In this document: one piece after another, positions 24,601 through 36,600 of the stretch | How the letters are laid out: every line of letters begins with the position of its first letter | How positions within the stretch are numbered: the stretch's first letter is position 1 | NCBI GenBank assembly: GCA_002633025.1 | Contig: NMRB01000075.1 | Location: 628,811-692,810, forward strand | DNA length: 64,000 nt | Reading direction: 5' to 3' | Origin: Notospermus geniculatus | Taxonomy: Eukaryota; Nemertea; Pilidiophora; Heteronemertea; Lineidae | The notes under the pieces: generated by a model | The model's database searches: none | Seen by the model: only the letters and a program-made list of their open reading frames with translations | Told to the model about the DNA's origin: nothing | Position numbers and translations under genes: made by a program

Positions 24601-27600
24601 TCGTCACATCGTGTTTAAAGGTACGTACCATCTGTATGAGATTTTTAACCAACTGCACGGTTTTCACAGGCAGTTGACAGGAGTAGGCTTTTCAACTTTT
24701 CCACTTGAGCCATTTGAGTCCGCAGAAACCGTGCAGTTCATCATTTGTGTGAAGCACTTAGAGAGCGTAATACGCTATGAAGCGCTATATAAGAACTCAC
24801 CATTATTATTATTCATTATAATTTTCCACATTGGAGTGAATGCACTGCACCTTTAATAGCACCGATGCGACGACCTCAAAATCTTCAAGCACAATTTCTG
24901 AAGATCACACCAAATTATAGTACAAAGATGAGATTTGCATACCTAATTGAAATTTGTTCCACCTTTGAATGACCATCAAGCATATAGCAAAATGTAAAAC
25001 ACTTCCGTCTTTTCCCAGGCCTAGGCCAAAAGTCCCAACCAGTGTCAATACATGTAGCCAGTACCAGTCCAGCAATCCCCCTCTCTGATTCATATCCCTC
25101 AACTCCCCATCTCTTCCCGGAGTCCAGCAGACGTCATCTTCTGTCAAAGTTTTCCCACATCCTATGGAACTGATTGAAAAATATTTGAAGAAAGGTTGTT
25201 CCTCTCAACCATCTGAAGAATGTTTCTTCAAATTCTTTCCAATTCGTTTCCATGGCGATCAGAAAACAAAAACTTGACAGACGATACCGTCTGCTCAAAC
25301 CTGGGGCCAAAAAGTGAAGAATTTGCCCAACGCCAATGTATCACTCTACAAGAAATTCATGCCCATCTACTGCCATTTGCCCGATACTGGAGAAAATGAC
25401 ATCCGCATGACCGAAAACCAAAGTTTCTCGTAATGTTAACAACTAGAACCCACACAGTTCCTTGAATGTCAACAATAACGACCCAAACAACTGACAAAAT
25501 CAGTTCTTCTCCCAATCACGATGCGGTTTATCGTAGACGTTAGCCATATAATTACCAACTGGGCGTTGTCTTTGTCCGACTGAAAATTCACACACACATT
25601 TTTAAAAATATTCATCGTAATATCCCGCAACCGAATTCTTTAAAATCGCAAGAGAATCAGCGTAGAGACCCTATCACCCCATGCATGTTGTGACACAGCC
25701 AACAGCGTTCACAGGACGGGTACACATGGTACATGTATCCTTGGTGAGAGAACTGAAGAACGTCGGTGTAACGTTTTTGAATGTTCCTCATATGTCAGTA
25801 TTCCCCTACTATTGCCTGATGGAAAAACTGCGACTGGAGGACAGGGGACGCACACAGAAACGTGTCGATCTATTGCAAGTGTACTGTTTTCCAAACAATA
25901 ATAGGGAACACTGACACATGGAACACTGGCAGATGTTACACCGATATTCAATTTACAATAGACGTTTTTACAATCAGATTTACAGTAAATAAATTCCGTT
26001 TACAATAGAACTCGTCATGTTTTTTCCCATAGCATAAACTTTCTGTGGGTGAACTTCTAAACAGCAGCAGTGCCTAGAAACTGTTCTCAGCCATTTTGGT
26101 TTGAAGCGATACCTGCGCAGGCCCATCCTAACTATTTCAAAGCAATGCTCGTAGGAAAAAAAATACATTCGTAGCCTTGAGTCATCATTAAAATATCGTT
26201 TAATGAAAACCTACATGCTTGGTTAAAACTGCAGGATTAGTTCACACAGTATTAAGTTCCGACAACCGAGGACCAAATGATGCCAAATGTTTCAATATTT
26301 TTATCATGGGGGCAAAAACACACAAACTTGGTTAGTAATTCTAGTAATAGGAGCTAAATTATCCCTCCTTTTGTCTAAAATATTTCAAGGCGATTAAAAA
26401 TACTATGGGCAAATAAAAGCACAGGCATAAATTGTTTTATTTTACGCAGAAGCGGTTTAACACTCATGACGATGACCTTTATAGCCATACCAAGCAGGAA
26501 GCGAAACGTGGCCGTGGGGAGGGAGAACCGATCGTGAAATACAAGTGACCAATGTAGACTCTTCCTGTAACGTGGCGTTGGGTGCTCCGGAACAAACAGA
26601 ACCGGAAAATTTTCTGCACACAACACAAACATGGTTGACCTCAGAGTTCTTGCATTGAATTTTTCCATCAGGCATGTCAGGGCCGAAGTCAAAGAGTCAT
26701 TGGCCCTGGTAAGTACGGAAGAGGCCATCTCAAGCTACTCATGTTCCTCACTCGAATGGGGTCTTTTACTTGCCCTTACAAAGGCACAAGGTACAAGACA
26801 CTCATGGCATATGGCCCAGGACAGATTTAAACCTGGGACCTGCTGTTGGTGAGCGGACGTGATAACTGCCAGGCTATCAGCTCTTCAACTCCTTCAATGA
26901 TGGGCAAACGTTAGTTCAAGCAGTAGCCACCGTTTCAGAAGTGTCAATAAAACTTGCCTGTACTTCACGAACAGTTCTCAACAAATGGGGATTCAACAAT
27001 ATAGTGCACGTGTTATGCAGGAACAGTACTCGACGAAGATTCCATTGTGGACCCCGCACAATCAACCTCTCCACAGCCGCTTTATTCCTTGTGTTTGTTA
27101 CTTTCAAAGCTGACGGAGTTAAGCTGCTGACGAAAACAGGTGTGTCGAAATATTTGACAACTCCTGGGCAGTGAAAGTACCAAACACGAGCGAGTATATC
27201 TGTAGAGGAGACCAGAACGGCGATCAGCAACGAGGAATCCACAAAACCGAAAAACATGGCGGCACAGCATGCGCGAGACCCGGTTTTCACCCCTGGCACA
27301 GTGTCAAGGACGCCATTACTTTGTTTTGCCACGTTTTCAACATCTTAGGGGTCTTGCGCTTGCAGCGCCACCTGGGGGTTGTGGGTTCCTCTGATGCGCA
27401 GTCACAATGGCGCGAGAACGTTCACTGAAAGCTAAGCCCTCGTGTTCGAGGAACGACCCGAACACGAGGGCAAAATAAGGTTGTAACATTCTAAGAAATG
27501 ATGACGTAAAACCTGTTGCCACTCGAGAGTCGGCGCCGTCTGACGCTGAACATAGACATCACCACGATCGGTGGCTATCGCGTCCTCCTATCATGGCGGA

Positions 27601-30600
27601 TATGGAAATTTACAGGGAAGTAAAGAAAATAAAGATTGCTATCTAAAACGGATACATTGCAGATGGTTTTTCACAAGTTTTTGTAGCTTTGAAGGCCTGA
27701 CCCCACTGAAATGATTTACAAGGCACGGAACTGGAAACTGCAGCAATTTCACGGGCAATCAACAGTTGCGGGACTCAGTCAATAGGAGACTTTACTACCG
27801 TTAGAGGTCGCCTCTAAGTGGTCCTAGAACGTCGGAAAATTTGACGTCACGGTCTCATGTCATTATGGATGACATTGTGACTTGCATTTCTCTCTGTAAT
27901 GTCAAACTCTGTGACGTTCTTGGACTGCTAACTGGAGGTGGCCTCTAACGGCAGAAAATTCACCCATGGTCAAAGGACTTTGATATCAGTGAATACCCAT
28001 GACACCACCATGCTGGTGGAAAATCTAACCACGTCATGGGTTCAAGCCTTCAAACCTACAAGTAGACAGTACAGGATTCTGGGACAAAGCACAGGAAAAA
28101 TACGACAGGAACAATGGGTGACGAAATGAATACATGTATAAAATCTACCACGATGAAGGCAAATGAATGAAGAGAACCTCGAACTGTCTAGCGTCTACAA
28201 ACATCGGGAAGATGATACTATTGAAACATACTGTACACCTCTGGGTCCATATTCATAAAACTACTTAAGTGTAAGTGTAACACTTATTCTTTGTTGAACA
28301 CAAAAGATAAGTACCGGTATCACACTTCAACTTAAGTATGTTTATGAATATGGACCCTGCTGTCCAATGGAGAAAGGCAGCGTGTCCAATACTGACCAGT
28401 GGGAGGTTGGCTGTTTAAGGTTGTGACGCTGTACTTTCTAGTACACGACATGGCTGTTATTTCAGTTTGCCATGCCCCCACTGGTTACACGTTGACATAC
28501 TGCCTTGTACCATTGGAAGGCAGATCTGGGACAGGACAAAATACTCTAAACAGACGCCAACTAAAAATTCTAAAAATTTTTACAACTTGGGAGGAAATTC
28601 CACATTGCGTAGCATTTGTGAATTTCACCCTGGAATCAAAACGATGAAAGCGTTTTAGAAGAGTTCTGAAATTGACACGGAACTTACCTTATCTTGGATC
28701 CACTGGACGAGCTCGCTGGCCTCGCGGACGAGTTGGAACGCACGGCTTGAACCTTGTAGCTTCTCCTTCCTCTGGCTGCCGAGGTCGAGGAGGCGTTGAT
28801 ATCTGGAAAATCGGACGTCTTTGTTAGTAAATGTTTGCTGGAACTGGAGGCGACTGATCAGTCGCCAGAAACGGTTGATGTACCACCCTTACAACTCACT
28901 GGAACTGAGATTTTGCCAGTCGCCACGAGTTGCACATGTTCAACTTTCTAGCGACTACCGGTAGTTGTACCCAGCCAATGATCAACCCTGATGGAAAAAT
29001 CTAATGCAATAGACCGTTCTCAAATTGACGTAAACAACAAAGATCTGTGCACTTCCGCCGAAATCTCGACCACAACCTCAGTCTGAAACTGAATGACGTA
29101 ATGCAGACAATCCCACGACAGTGACGTCGAAGACGTTGCGTCAGACTCGACCATTGCTGAATCATGGATGGCGTCACGTCAGCCGGTTTCAGATCGAGGT
29201 TCTGGTTGAGATTTCAGGGTTCTGGTTGAGATTTCGGCGGAAGTGCGCAGACCTGCGAATTCGAGAATCGTCTATACTACTTACTGGTCTTCAATCTGTT
29301 TCTGTCTGACGGAGATGGTGAATTCATCGGCCAAGTTGGACTGACTCGCAGTCAGACCGGAATCGATCTTCTTCACGTAGGCAGCGGGGACGAATCCCTG
29401 ACGATCGTTGACCTCAACCTTCCACCAATCCTTATTGGAGCTGTTCAAAAGCGTGAGGACGTCGCCCTTTTTCATGGAGACCTCACGGGGGCTCTTCTCA
29501 GTGTAGTCGTACAGGGCGACCACGCACTCTTTGCCGTAGTCGTCGATAACTGGTGCCTCTTGTTGCTGTTAGAAAAGATAATTACCATACAATACAAATT
29601 TTAAGGCCTTGACATTGAAAAATATGCGAGGCAGTCTCGGAAAATCCATTGGATGTCGCATTTGAGGAAAGGGTTAATGGCCTTGGTGAACCCGCACATT
29701 CTTGAATTCGCAGATCTGCGCACTTCCGCCAAAATCTCAACCAGAACCTTGATCTAAAACCTGCTGACGCGACGCAATCCATGATTCAGGTCGAGTCTGA
29801 TGCAACGTCTTCGACGTCACTGTCATGGGGTTGTCTGCGTCACGTCATTCAGTTTCAGACCGAGGTTGTGGTTGAGATTTCGACGGAAGTGCGCAGATCT
29901 TTGTCATTTACGTCAATTTGAGAACATTCAACAGACTCTCTTGTCAACTTCCACTTACCCTGCATGCCTGAGCCTGGTCCCTCAGAGCATCAATACTCGT
30001 CTTGAACGCCTCAATATCTCCCATGAAAGCCTCGTGTTTCTTCAGCAGAGCCTCGCTGGAATCCTCCTCTTTGCCGTAGTCGGTGCTACCAACGATTGGC
30101 TCCTTCTCCTTCATCCACGATTCGGCCTCGTTGGCGTCGGCGAAGTATTGCTGGGCCTGGAGGGAGTCTTCCAAATCTTGGGAACGCTGGTTCGCTTTGT
30201 CCTGGAAGAGGATTCGATGACGATTATGTGAAGGTTTTTAATCTGATCACAAGTGAGCTTGAGTCAGAATGCAGGGTTCTGCCCAGGTCTGAACGAGTGC
30301 CGGTCAGAACCCTCCCCCAGAAAAATTTGAAATCTAGACTTGCTGAAATGCGATTTCCTGGCACCTGAGAGTCGAAATAATGAGTTCATTTGGCGTCAAA
30401 ATGACCCTGATCAACTCTTTTGCAACTTAGGCAGCTCGCCGTTGTCATTGGTCAGAACTGCGTCAGGAAGCCCCGCGGGAAGCACATTTGGTGAATGAAA
30501 CAGAAAGGAAATTAGGAAGTGTGTGTGGCGGGCATCTCTCGTGGCACACTTCGTCAGTTCTGATGGTCGGAAAATACTCTTTTGATGCCGAGTGCCGGTC

Positions 30601-33600
30601 GGCATTTCTGCATCCTGGACGGGGCTGTCCGGTGCCGACCAGCAGCGGCAGAACCCTGAGAATGTGCAGAGAAGAACACACAAGGTCTTCTCGGCACATT
30701 CCGACTCATTTTGCTGTCATGGGTCACACATATCGAAGGCCAGATATATTTTTCTGAGTAAATTGTATGTGTACCTTGATCTGGTTCCAATGGTCCTTCA
30801 AGTCATCAATCTTGTTATTGATATCATCCGAGGCGTAATGTCCTGCGTTCACCATCTCCTCCCCCTGCTGGCACACCTCATTGATACGGTTCTCGTGTCC
30901 GGCGACCTCGGCCTGCAGCGCCTGGTGCTTCTTCATCAAGTTCTGCACGCCGATCAGATCGCGCCCTCTATTGGTGGAGGCAGCCATTGGTTCTTTTTCG
31001 TGAATCCAATCTTCTTCGTCTTCAACATCGCGGTAGAATTGTTGGAGGCATAGAGCATCGGCGAGTTTCTTCCTACGCTGGACCAACGGTGCCTGAAATG
31101 GATTGAATAACCAGTTACAGTTCATCAAAGACGATCAATTTGAGCAGGCACAAAATATCCCAATTAGATCTCTGACAAAACTGGTTAGTTCAGACATCCA
31201 AGGAAGGATTAACCATCATCAAGGCAGAGCCTTTTTGGTGGAAACCGCGAATGAGGAATAGATTTCATCATGACTAACCAGTTATTTAGGTTTCTGCTCC
31301 CTCTGAACACATCTCGCACCTATGAACACATTTTGCACCCTCTGAATACATTTCACACTCTGAACACATCCCACACTCTCTGAACACATCTTACGCCCTC
31401 TGAACACATCCTATGCCCTCTGAACACATCCTACGCCCTCTGAAAATACATCTCTCCCTCTGAACACACCCTATGCCCTCTGAACACATCCTATGCCATC
31501 TGAAACCATCTCACTCCCTCTGAACACATCCTATGCCCTCTGAACACATCTCACTCCCTCTGAACACATCTTGTGCCCCCCGAACACATCTTACACCCTC
31601 TGAACACATCTCACACCCCTTCTTACCTGCAAGTTCTCATATCTGTCCGCAACCTGCTTCCTCTTGTCGTCGATGTTACCCGCATCGAAATGTTCCGCCT
31701 CGACGAAATTTGCCGCCTGGGCCTTGACCTCATCGATACGATCAGTGTGGGATCCGATATCGGACTCAAGCAACTGGTGCTTCTTCTGAAGGTTCTGGAC
31801 GCTGGTCAAATCTTTTCCGTAATCTTCGGACATCAGCTGACCTTCGACCTCGGACAGCCAGATCTCCATGTCCTCACAGTTGCGGTTGTACTGTTGCTGG
31901 TCGCTAGCCTCCTTCAGTTTTTTCCCCTTCTTGTCCTTCTGCGACTTTAGCTGGTCCCACAGCATCTGAATCTCATCCAAGCGTTCCTGGATCGGTTCCT
32001 TGGCGTAGTGATCATTGTCGATCAACTCTTGACCCGATTTCTGCAGGTCATCGATCCGGTGCTCGTTGGCTAAGATCTCCGTATCAAAGGTCTGATGCTT
32101 TTGGACCTTGCCTTGGAGATTGGAAGGGTCCATGTAGCTCTCGTCGGCAGCCGTTTTCAATTTCTCGTTGATCCACCCCTTGGTCTCGTCGCAGTCTCGC
32201 TCAAACATCTGGTGTCGGTACGAGTCTTCAAGCAGACGCCTGCGAGTGGTCGATTTCTCGTAGAGGACGTTGCGACGCTGGATGAGCTAGAAATAGACGA
32301 AGAAATTGAACTGCATTATGAGGGACTTTTTGAAATCGACAACAATCCTTACAGTAGAAAACGCTAAAGGCCTGAACCCATCGCGTTTTTCCGCCGCGGT
32401 TTCATCACTGCCGACAAATCCTTTGTTATTTTCTCGATCCGTTGCCTTTTAACAAAGCATTTTCTGCCGGTGCGTTTTCCTGCTGCGCGAAAACGCGTCA
32501 GTGGGTTCGGGCCTTAATAGTGCTGTATTTGGGGCTCAAAAAACTGAACTCACCAAATCACGCCTATGGGCAACATCATCAGATGCGTAATGCTCGCTCT
32601 CAATCAGCTTGGTAGCAAAGTCGTCGAGGGCTTTTATCTTCTCCTCCTGCGCAGCGAGGGACTTCTCAAAATCTTCATGCTTCTTGATCAGGGACTCGAC
32701 GCTGTCGAGCGAATCGCCGAGGTCCTCATTGGTCAGGAACGCTTCCTGTTTGGCCATCCAGGTCTCGGCTTGTTCCGTGTCCCGGTAGAAAAGCTGCAGG
32801 TCCATGCACTGCTCATATAGGATACGACGTTCCTCCCACAGATCCAAGAGGCTGGTTTTCTCGTTGGCTAGGGTGACGAGTTTCTCCTTGACCTCTTCCA
32901 CGGCGTAGTGATCAGATTCCATGAGCTTGTGACCAGCTTCTGCTGTCGCCTTGAAGCTGTCCTCTCTGGCGTCAATTTCACCCTGAAAGTACAAGTAAGG
33001 TTTACTGAGTTTGTCAATTTCAATCTCTGATATTCAGCAGTGGCAGACCAGATTTGGGCCACCACAGCCCATCAACGAGGTAACTCCAACATATCAGATG
33101 GGGTGTCCGAGTGGCACAGTGAAACCATCGCCACTTGTCACCTCTGGGGTGCTGGGTTCGATTCCCAACTGGACCCGCTCTTCATGTGACAGAGGGCGAC
33201 TCTCTCCAACAGTGCAGTGTTTTGCGAGCACTCTGCTATACACTGAATTCACCCAAAATTCACTAGCGGTTCTTCACTTGACGTCACATTTCCATGAGGA
33301 CACGATCCCGCCATATTTGCCGTCGAAATGTCAAGCGACGTCACAGCATGAACACAACGTCAACACACAGATCCTGACATCAAAATGTCACGACCGGATA
33401 ATTTTGACGTCATCGTCAGCCATCTGACGGCCATCATTGCTGATTCTTTGCAGTCACGTGACCGTTGTGACGTCAGTGAAGAACCTCTATAGAGCTGATA
33501 ATGCTTTATTTGACACCCAGCTCTCAATTCAAGTTTTAACACGTCAGATTTGTCACCAGCCTCAGTACATTTCTTCAGTGAGGTGAAAGTCAGAAGGACT

Positions 33601-36600
33601 AAATAGTACAGTCACTTTCCCCAAGTTCTATTCTACGATTGCAACAGACTGGAATGACATAATGACGTTTAAGGGACTCAAATTATCAAGTTTAGATTTA
33701 ACACCGAAATTCCTGTACCTTATGTTCTTGGTGTCTCTCAAGCAGTGCCTCGGCCCCGGCGACATCTTTGGCCAAGTCATCGGCAGAAATGATCGCCTTC
33801 ATGTCATGAATCCAGTTGATCAGGTCGCGGAAATCCGCCAAGAATCGATGCAGGTTGTACGAATCATCGAGATGCATCTTGCGGTCAGTTGCCTTCGATT
33901 TGAGGTTTTTCCAATTCTGGTCGATCTCGTCACGTTTGGAGCAGATCTGTTCGGCGTGGTCAGGGTGGATCTCGCTCAGGCGGTCTGCCTCAGAGCTCAA
34001 ATTCTCAACCTGGGGATAAGAGAATGCGCCAGTTGTCAAATTATGAATCAATATTACTGTACGTTCTTCTGAAAACTGGACTTTGGCCATCAGTGGTTGG
34101 AAACCTAACATTTGGGCAGCTCAGGCTGAAGTTGAAACTGTAGAACAGTCCCCCTCGCTATTACGTACCCTTCGGTGTCCAAGGGTTAAGTTCGTACTAA
34201 CGCGGAGTTCATAATAGCGGGGATTTGCATACATGTCATGAAATTTTGGGAGCCAGACGTTGGGTTCATAATATCCGGGAGTTCGTAAAATCGAGGTTCG
34301 TAAGAACGATGGTGCACTGTACTATTACTAGGAAAACGTAAACAAATGTGACCCGCTCTAGCAAAAGTAGGCGCTTGTGCAACCGAGGAACTGAAATGTA
34401 CGCCTCTACAGGCTGACAATAATAGTGGACACCAGTGGCAATAGTTGAGTAAACTGTGACCAGTGATGATCACTTGCGACAAGCGTCTGCTTTTGCTGGA
34501 GGGGGGTCACAAATACACTTTCAGGAAATTCTGAAAGATGAGCAGAAAAGTGAACGTTTTTTGCATGGAGATGAAAAAGTCTCACCTTCTCTTCCAAAGC
34601 GACCAAGTCACGCTCCATGCCTTCATGTTTTCTCTGCAGAGCTTGCACGCTGGCCAAATCGCGGCCGAAATCGTCGGTGGACAATACCACGTCCTTCTCG
34701 TTAATCCATGCATTCGTTTCATCAGCATCGCGGTTGAAGCGCTGGATTTCGTGGGCGCCGAAGAGACGTTCTTGGCGAGTGAGGGAGAGGTTCTTCAGTC
34801 GTTCCCAAGCTTCATTCATTTCCTGAAAGAAAAGCGACAACATCAACAATCTACTTCTAAAATCTGAGCAGAGGTTAAAAGGATATTTCTTAAAACAACC
34901 AATCTCGGGAAATTTTTTGAAGCAGGACTGTCCATTTTGATTATCTGAAGAACATTCCACTCAACGTTTTGTAAATTTTCAGTCAGCTTGGAAAACTGGA
35001 CCACACCTGGCAAGATGAACTGAAAATTTTTTTGTGCAGTCCAGTAATTTTTTTTAACCTTTCACCGCCTATGGCAATTTTGTTTCAATCTTAGCAAATC
35101 CTGAAATCCTACAGGAACCCTGTCACATAGGTATTCATTTGAAAGTACTCACTGAGAGCTTTCCAATGAATACCTATGTGATGGGCTACTGGTGCTTTTT
35201 AAGCTTTTGTACATCTTTTCATTTTGACGAAATTGGCCCTGGCATAAACGGGTTAAGAAGAAATGTCTTACGGTTTGTTTGCCCTTTATTTTCTCCTCCT
35301 CGGGATGAGTTTCTTCCAGTAGTTTCTCAGCAAGCTGGTTCACTTCAGTCACACGGTCTTCGTGGCTCTGAAGATCCTTCTGGAATTCTTCAAACTTCTT
35401 CTGCAGTACCTCGACGTGTTCTAAATCTCGACCGATTTCTTCGGATGTTACAAATGTTTCCTACAAATGAAGATGTCATAACTAGATCAGTGAACAATTC
35501 ACATTGATGGTTTCCTTACGACTTGCGGCAAAGCCAATGACATAGCTTTCTACAGATGTGCTGCCCATAGACAGCCAACTTGCACAAGAAAACACTCATG
35601 TAGGGCAGGGCCTCCGTCGTTCAAGGTGCCTATCCATGGGTGTTTGTCTTGGAAGTTGGCTCACAATTGTCAATTCGTTGTTTTTCCTTGTGGCTTACGC
35701 TGATACCAATAGACCGTTCTCAAATTGACGTAAACGACAAAGATCTGCGCACTTCCACCGAAATCTCAACCACAACCTCGGTCTGAAACTGAATGACCGA
35801 ACGCTGACAACCCCACGACAGGATGTCAAAGACGTTGCATCACACTCGACCAATGCTGAATCATGGTCGCGACATGTCAGCCGGTTTCAGATCAAGGTTC
35901 TGGTTGAGATTTCGGCGGAAGTGCGCAGATCTGCGAATTTGAGAATCGTCTATTACACAAACGACTGCCCATAGTTTTCTGCCCATAGTTTTCTATGGGT
36001 GAGTTGCCCATAGGGAGCAAATTCGTGCAAACTCTCACCTGGATGGAGGAGGGTCTTGCATCCTCCCATAGCAGGGCTTCGGTCTCACTCCTCATCATAC
36101 ACTCGCACACAAAGTTTGTGTAACTGGATGAAGGGGAGCAAGGTAAAAACCCCTGCTGTGGGAGGTTGACGCCTTCAGCCTTCAAAATCTCACCTTATCA
36201 TGAATCCAGAACAGTATCTCCTCCACTTCCCTCAGGAACTGAACCAGCTGTAACGCCTGCTGCAGACGTATACCCTTGATGTTAAGCTTCTGTAGCAGCA
36301 TGTCCCACAGACGATGCAGCTCATCGAGACGTTCTTGAATCGTCTCGGACGCGTAGTGCTGTTCGTTGATCATCTGCATGCCGGTGTTGTCTAGGACGAC
36401 GATTGCGTTTGAGTGTGCAGCGACCTCGGCTTCGAATGCTTGGTGCTTTTGAATCTTTGCCTGGAAGATATCAGTAAATTTTTTAATGAATTTGAAGGAC
36501 ATTCTTCCTGAAAAGTTGAACCTGATAATTTGAAGGCCAGTTTGTCCCAATATGTTTGAGAAAACTTCTAGGCCTAGTGTAACGTCTACAATTATTTTTG

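Larger units (their letters stand above)
24553..28687. other. Long intron between spectrin exons 11 and 12
   Basis: It holds a 3' tail-type repeat (24617-24812), a 165-bp repeat (25138-25306), a MITE (25757-25950), a SINE A copy (26655-26880), a GC-richer promoter-like stretch (27180-27620) and a MITE (28244-28356). No nested gene is proven. Confidence 0.6.

Noticed and set aside
26916-27332. Minus-strand open frame of 138 residues in the spectrin intron
   Set aside because: It does not resemble a known family; upstream part overlaps the promoter-like stretch, but no splice partners were found.
31300-31620. CRISPR-like array appearance of regular short repeats
   Set aside because: The units abut with no unique spacers, in an animal intron; it is a minisatellite.
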